Origin: Streptomyces atratus
GTDB taxonomy: Bacteria; Actinomycetota; Actinomycetes; Streptomycetales; Streptomycetaceae
NCBI RefSeq assembly: GCF_014648655.1
Contig: NZ_BMRN01000012.1
Span: 124,001-188,000 of the forward strand
Direction of reading: 5' to 3'
DNA length: 64,000 nt
Below, piece by piece: positions 60,349 to 64,000 of the stretch (within the stretch, counting starts at the first letter, position 1; the number at the start of each line of letters is the position of its first letter). The notes beneath the pieces are model-generated. The model saw nothing but the letters and a program-made list of their open reading frames with translations. It had not been told where the DNA came from and ran no database searches. Position numbers and translations under genes: made by a program.

Positions 60349-62481
60349 ATGCTCGATCCCACTTCGGTGGCGGCTATTTCGGCGGTACTGGGCGCAGTTG
60401 GTTCGGGGATGGCCAACGAGGCAGGCAAGTGGGCCTGGGAGTCGACCGGCGGTGTTGTACGGAGAATCGTCGGGCGGGAGGTCCCCGCGCCCGTCGCACC
60501 CCAGGAACGGGACGACGTGGCCCGCATGGTCTACGAGCAGATCCGTACGAACCCGCAACTCGCGGCCTCCTGGAGCGCGTTCGCGTCAAGGGTGCACGGA
60601 GGGCCGAATCCGGCCCGATCCGCGCAGTCCCACCTCCCCGCCTCCATAAGGTTCTTCACGGACCGCAAGGAGGCGATGAGGCAACTCCAGCGAGAGGCAA
60701 CCCGCCGCGCGGACGGAAGGCCCCGGCTCGCCTTGGTGCACGGCCCGGACGGCATGGGTTCCAGCGCGCTCGCCGTGCACTTCGGATCCCGGCCGACCCG
60801 GCTCTTCCCGGACGGTCAGATCTATGCCGACCTCGGCGGCGGGGGCGCCGGGAGCGCACGCGACGTCGGAACCGTACTGCGCACACTGCTTCGCCAACTG
60901 GGCGTACGGGACGAAGAGATGCCGAGCGCCACCGACCGGCTCGGTGAGTTCTTCCGCCATTGCGCAGCGGACCGCAAACTCCTGGTCGTTCTCGATCACG
61001 CGCACTCCGCAGCGCAGGTCAGACCGTTCCTCACGTCGGCGCCCGGGGTGTTCACGATCGTCGTCGCCCGGACCCCGTTCCCCGGCCTCGACGCCGTAAG
61101 GGTTCCCGTCGGTCCGCTTGCGGACAAGGACGCCGTGCGTCTGCTCACCGATATCACCGGCAAATCCACCGTCGCCGCGGCCCGCGCCACGCTGCCTTCG
61201 CTGCTCGCACGATGCGGCGGATCGCCGTACGCCCTGCGCGCCGCAGCGGACCGGCTCTGTGCCCCCACGCTTCCGCCGCGTCAGGCCGCACCGGACAGCG
61301 ATCCGGTACAAGGGGCGGCTGAGGACAACTATCAGCTACTGACGCCGGAATCCGCCAAGCTGTACCGGCTGATGGCACTGCGCAGCTGGCCCGCCTTCGA
61401 CGCCGCGACGGCCGGACGGGCCACTGGCCAGGACCCGGCGGTCATGGCGGAACTCCTGGACGGTCTCGCCGACAGGATGCTCCTGGAACGCAACCGGAGC
61501 GGAACCGACAACGGCCGCTATCACTACCGCCCCGGCGTCCGCGCACACGCCGAGGCGACGGCGATCCGCGAGGACGGAATCGCGGCCTGCTCCGCAGCTC
61601 TCACCCGCACGCTGCTCGCCTATGCGGACCTGGCGACATCGGCATCTCACCAGGCACTCCCGGAGAGCTGGCGCGTCCCGGCACCCGACGAGGACCGGAT
61701 CGGGCAGAGGTACGAGGGCCGGGGCGCCGCCCTCGACGCGCTGCTCGCGGAGCTGGGCAACCTGGTCGAGGCCGTTCGCTGCGCCGAGGAGTCCGGCGAC
61801 CCGGACATCGCCGTACGCCTGATCCGTTCCCTGTGGCCGCTGCAGCTCAAGGCGGGCCACCACGAGATGCTGCTGCCGGCGCTGCGCATCGGAGCGCGTC
61901 TCGCCGACGTCCATCTCCCGGGAAGCCTCGACGCCGGTGCGCTCCACGCCCAACTGGCCCACTCACTGACCGAGTTGGGGCGTTGGGAGGAAGCGGAGGC
62001 GGAGACACTGGCGGCTGCGCGGGCCGAGGAGTCGGCCGCTCACAAGCGAGGCCACGCCTCGGCCGTGGAGTTCCTGGGACTGCTCAGGCTGCGTCAGTGG
62101 CGTTACCAGGAGGCGCACGAGTGCTTCGACGAAGCGGGCGTCATCCTGAACACGATGGGCGCGCACGACGAGGGAACCGCAGACCTGCCGCGTGCCCAGG
62201 CCCTGTTGGAGCGCCATCGCGGCCGAGCCCTGCGCGGGCTCGGACAGCGCGGGGAGGCCCGCGAGCGGCTGGGGACCGCACTGCGCCACTTCCGGGCGAG
62301 CGGCGATACGTACAACACGGCCCGGACGCTCACCGATCTGGCCGAGACCTGGTTGGACGAAGAGGACACCGAAGCGGCACTGCCGCTGATCGACGAGGCG
62401 ATCACAACGCTCGACGGCCAGCGCGCGGAGTACCACCTGTCGCATCTGCGACGCATGAGAGAACGCTGCGTCTCCCCGTAA
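60349..62481 (+). CDS. NB-ARC/TPR protein, AfsR-like without DNA-binding domain
   Basis: A 710-residue cytosolic STAND-type protein. An N-terminal helical region (about 1-90) lacks any SARP or HTH domain. The NTPase starts at LALVHGPDGMGSSAL (P-loop at 132-139), has KLLVVLDHAHSAAQVRPFL as Walker B and GGSPYALRAAADRL as the GxP motif. A winged-helix-like part and TPR-type helices follow (about 540-700). The P-loop reads GPDGMGSS: the invariant Lys is Ser, so ATP binding may be weak or lost. ATG 60349 follows GAGGAG by 8 bases. The function is unknown; relatives act as switches in secondary metabolism or defence. Confidence 0.82.
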   Translation: MLDPTSVAAISAVLGAVGSGMANEAGKWAWESTGGVVRRIVGREVPAPVAPQERDDVARMVYEQIRTNPQLAASWSAFASRVHGGPNPARSAQSHLPASIRFFTDRKEAMRQLQREATRRADGRPRLALVHGPDGMGSSALAVHFGSRPTRLFPDGQIYADLGGGGAGSARDVGTVLRTLLRQLGVRDEEMPSATDRLGEFFRHCAADRKLLVVLDHAHSAAQVRPFLTSAPGVFTIVVARTPFPGLDAVRVPVGPLADKDAVRLLTDITGKSTVAAARATLPSLLARCGGSPYALRAAADRLCAPTLPPRQAAPDSDPVQGAAEDNYQLLTPESAKLYRLMALRSWPAFDAATAGRATGQDPAVMAELLDGLADRMLLERNRSGTDNGRYHYRPGVRAHAEATAIREDGIAACSAALTRTLLAYADLATSASHQALPESWRVPAPDEDRIGQRYEGRGAALDALLAELGNLVEAVRCAEESGDPDIAVRLIRSLWPLQLKAGHHEMLLPALRIGARLADVHLPGSLDAGALHAQLAHSLTELGRWEEAEAETLAAARAEESAAHKRGHASAVEFLGLLRLRQWRYQEAHECFDEAGVILNTMGAHDEGTADLPRAQALLERHRGRALRGLGQRGEARERLGTALRHFRASGDTYNTARTLTDLAETWLDEEDTEAALPLIDEAITTLDGQRAEYHLSHLRRMRERCVSP

Positions 62482-62506
62482 GCCTTTTCCGCCTCTGGCA
62501 TCCCCG

Positions 62507-63973
62507 TCATTCCGGGGGTGTCAGAGGAGCAACCCGCACCCGGTGAAGCCGAGTGCCTGTCCGCACGGAGAGCCCCTCGGCCATCGCTTCCGCCAGCCGC
62601 TTGTCGGCTGCGGCCGTGTCGGGGCTGCCGGTGGCCAGCCAGGCGTACAGGGCAGAGGCGTACGCGGCGGGGTCCGGACCGGACATGCCTCCCGCATCGG
62701 TGCCGGGCGCCGGCACCACCCGGAGCGGCTCCTCGCCACGCACCCGGACCACACACGCGGACGGCCCGGTCACATAGGCCGCAAGGGAACAGCCCTGATG
62801 GCGCCGGAGCACCTCGGCGGTCCAGACCGACGGAGAGCCGAAGCGCGGGTCGTCGGGTGCCCCGTCCCGGAAGATGACGTCTGCCAGATCCAACTGGTCC
62901 ACGTCACGGGTGTCCTCGTGCACGGCGACATGCAGTTCCCCGTCCTGATCCGGCCCCATCATCGGCCGCGGGCCCGCCCGGCGACTGACCGCAACCTCAA
63001 CCGGCCCGAGGACCTGCGACAGCACGTGAAAGGGGACGGTGGCCGCTCCGGCCTCGTAATCGGGCAGCGGGAGAGGCTTCAGCGAAGCCGGCCAACCGGG
63101 CTCCGGCGCACCCATCATCGAGTAGAAGAGCCTGCGCAACCGGACCGCTGATTCACCCGGCACGGAGGTGGTGAACCCGGCAGGCCCCGACAAGGGCCGG
63201 TGACCGCGGATGAGTCTCTCGATCTGCGCCGACAGCGACGCGTCGGGGTCGAGCTGCGGCGCCTCCCGCATGAACGCGGAGATCGGCGCATCGGGATCGA
63301 GGGCGTCGAGCGGCGCGGCACCCAGGAGCACAGGAGTGCCGAGGGCGGCGGCATAGTAGGTGACGGAACCGTGGTCCCCGATCACGGCATCGGCGGCCAG
63401 CAGAGCCTGCCGCCACCCCTTCAGCGGATCGATCAGCGCCAGCCCGCCGCGCCGCGCGCGATCGAGCCAGGCGCGGATCTGACCGGGTCCGTGGCCGTGC
63501 CAGATGTTCGGGTGCAGTACGGCGGCGAACCGGTACTCGTCCACGGGGAACTCGGCAGAGACCCGGTCCAGCAGCGCAGCCACGACGTCACCGCCGCCCC
63601 CGCCATCACCGAAGAGCGACTCGGGGTTCCAGGTCGAATTCAGCAGGACCAATTGCTGCCCAGGTCGCACCCCCAACGCACGGCGGAAGCGCTCGCGATA
63701 GGGACGGGCGGCGAGCAGCCGGTCGAAGCAGGGGTCCCCGGCGAGTACGGCTGTCGGCGCCGCCTCGGGACAGGCGATACGCAACCGTTCGTACTGCTCG
63801 GGATGGGAGAGGACGAGCGCGTCCGCGACAGGAGCCCCCCGCGACAGGAGCCACTCCGGCGCAAGCCCGAAAACGGGCGCAGGCACCGCCGCCCCCGCCC
63901 CCGACCCGGTGTCCGGTGTCCGGTGTCCGGTGTCCGGTGTCCGGTGTCGCCAGCCTTTTAGTGTATCCAACAC
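62507..63973 (-). CDS. Conserved Streptomyces protein with CDP-glycerol-transferase-like fold, frame broken near its 5' end
   Basis: This frame gives up to 488 residues and has landmarks of a group often mislabelled translation initiation factor 2: LVLSHPEQYERLRIACPEAA, AGDPCFDRLLAARPYRERFR, VLLNSTWNPESLFG, AAVLHPNIWHGHGPGQIRAW, and VIGDHGSVTYYAAALGTPVL. The last resembles TagF/CDP-glycerol glycerophosphotransferases. Relatives have about 180 more residues at the N-terminus. That upstream coding is in another frame, seen to the window edge as AILSHGVGYTKRLA, and the two frames meet in a six-copy 7-base repeat (63906-63947). The GTG at 63973 is therefore probably not a true start. Removing one repeat unit would join the frames. 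Confidence 0.75.
   Translation of the reverse strand: MLDTLKGWRHRTPDTGHRTPDTGSGAGAAVPAPVFGLAPEWLLSRGAPVADALVLSHPEQYERLRIACPEAAPTAVLAGDPCFDRLLAARPYRERFRRALGVRPGQQLVLLNSTWNPESLFGDGGGGGDVVAALLDRVSAEFPVDEYRFAAVLHPNIWHGHGPGQIRAWLDRARRGGLALIDPLKGWRQALLAADAVIGDHGSVTYYAAALGTPVLLGAAPLDALDPDAPISAFMREAPQLDPDASLSAQIERLIRGHRPLSGPAGFTTSVPGESAVRLRRLFYSMMGAPEPGWPASLKPLPLPDYEAGAATVPFHVLSQVLGPVEVAVSRRAGPRPMMGPDQDGELHVAVHEDTRDVDQLDLADVIFRDGAPDDPRFGSPSVWTAEVLRRHQGCSLAAYVTGPSACVVRVRGEEPLRVVPAPGTDAGGMSGPDPAAYASALYAWLATGSPDTAAADKRLAEAMAEGLSVRTGTRLHRVRVAPLTPPE
63906..63947. repeat. Six-copy heptanucleotide tandem repeat inside a gene
   Basis: CCGGTGT is repeated six times without error, near the 5' side of the coding region on the minus strand. 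Seven is not a multiple of three, so each change in copy number shifts the reading frame. The frames on its two sides differ by one base. Confidence 0.9.
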
Positions 63974-64000
63974 CGTGCGACAGGATCGCCAACTTGCTCG

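Noticed and set aside
63906..63947. The tandem repeat read as a CRISPR-like array
   Set aside because: Units are contiguous 7-mers without spacers.

Overview
The window reads as Streptomyces chromosome, or a very close relative such as Kitasatospora. It is GC-rich, uses many GTG and TTG starts behind GGAGG-type ribosome sites, couples genes through ATGA or GTGA overlaps, and carries actinobacterial families throughout (SCO3242-type prenyltransferase, class F sortase, AfsR-like NB-ARC protein, FdhD). No replication origin, rRNA operon or CRISPR array is visible. The only RNA gene found is a tRNA-Leu(GAG).

Layout. 1-3118: the end of a GH8 glycanase and a secreted CBM35/FN3/PQQ-type sugar dehydrogenase. 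3151-12135: FadD-like ligase, LysR with a divergent BASS-type transporter, fdhD, a fused double gene remnant (FdhF-like and PanE-like), a FabH-like ketosynthase, GntR and DeoR regulators, and a Nudix hydrolase. 12336-23796: a carbohydrate catabolic block made of a ROK regulator, an RbsA/RbsC/RbsB-type ABC importer, a Gfo/Idh/MocA oxidoreductase, a TIM-barrel isomerase and a 1242-residue exported protein joining sugar dehydrogenase, PKD, CBM, ThuA and DUF1080 modules. 23926-32237: a tightly coupled eight-gene operon resembling the ebo cluster, with an inositol-phosphate-synthase-like enzyme at its head. 32549-36470: tRNA-Leu, a serine-recombinase remnant, a secreted zinc metalloprotease with a divergent regulator, and two decayed genes fused together. 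36718-39115: a collapsed ribose operon in which regulator and ribokinase are intact, rbsA/C/B are reduced to a scar and rbsD is decayed. 39119-43003: LacI regulator, nucleoside hydrolase and MFS transporter. 43638-49862: a tandem pair of ATP-grasp enzymes, a NarL-type two-component system and an MMPL exporter.

49837-59093 is a minus-strand group (OmpR-type two-component system, short secreted protein, class F sortase) split by a 4.8-kb insert. The insert holds IS3, IS110 and IS630 remnants, a stranded fragment of a large exported protein, a DUF1906 protein and a 58-residue membrane protein. It is flanked by two roughly 277-bp direct repeats. 59371-64000: a mycothiol-isomerase-like protein, an NB-ARC/TPR protein with an altered P-loop, and a conserved Streptomyces protein whose frame is broken inside a six-copy 7-bp tandem repeat.

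How the parts fit. The 12-24 kb block probably imports and oxidises a glycoside through 3-keto intermediates. The 36.7-43 kb block appears to have moved from ribose import to nucleoside import and hydrolysis, which would explain why ribokinase survives. The most notable items are the 7-bp repeat that breaks a gene (63906-63947), the ebo-like operon, the collapsed rbs operon, the direct-repeat-flanked insert and the ATP-grasp pair.
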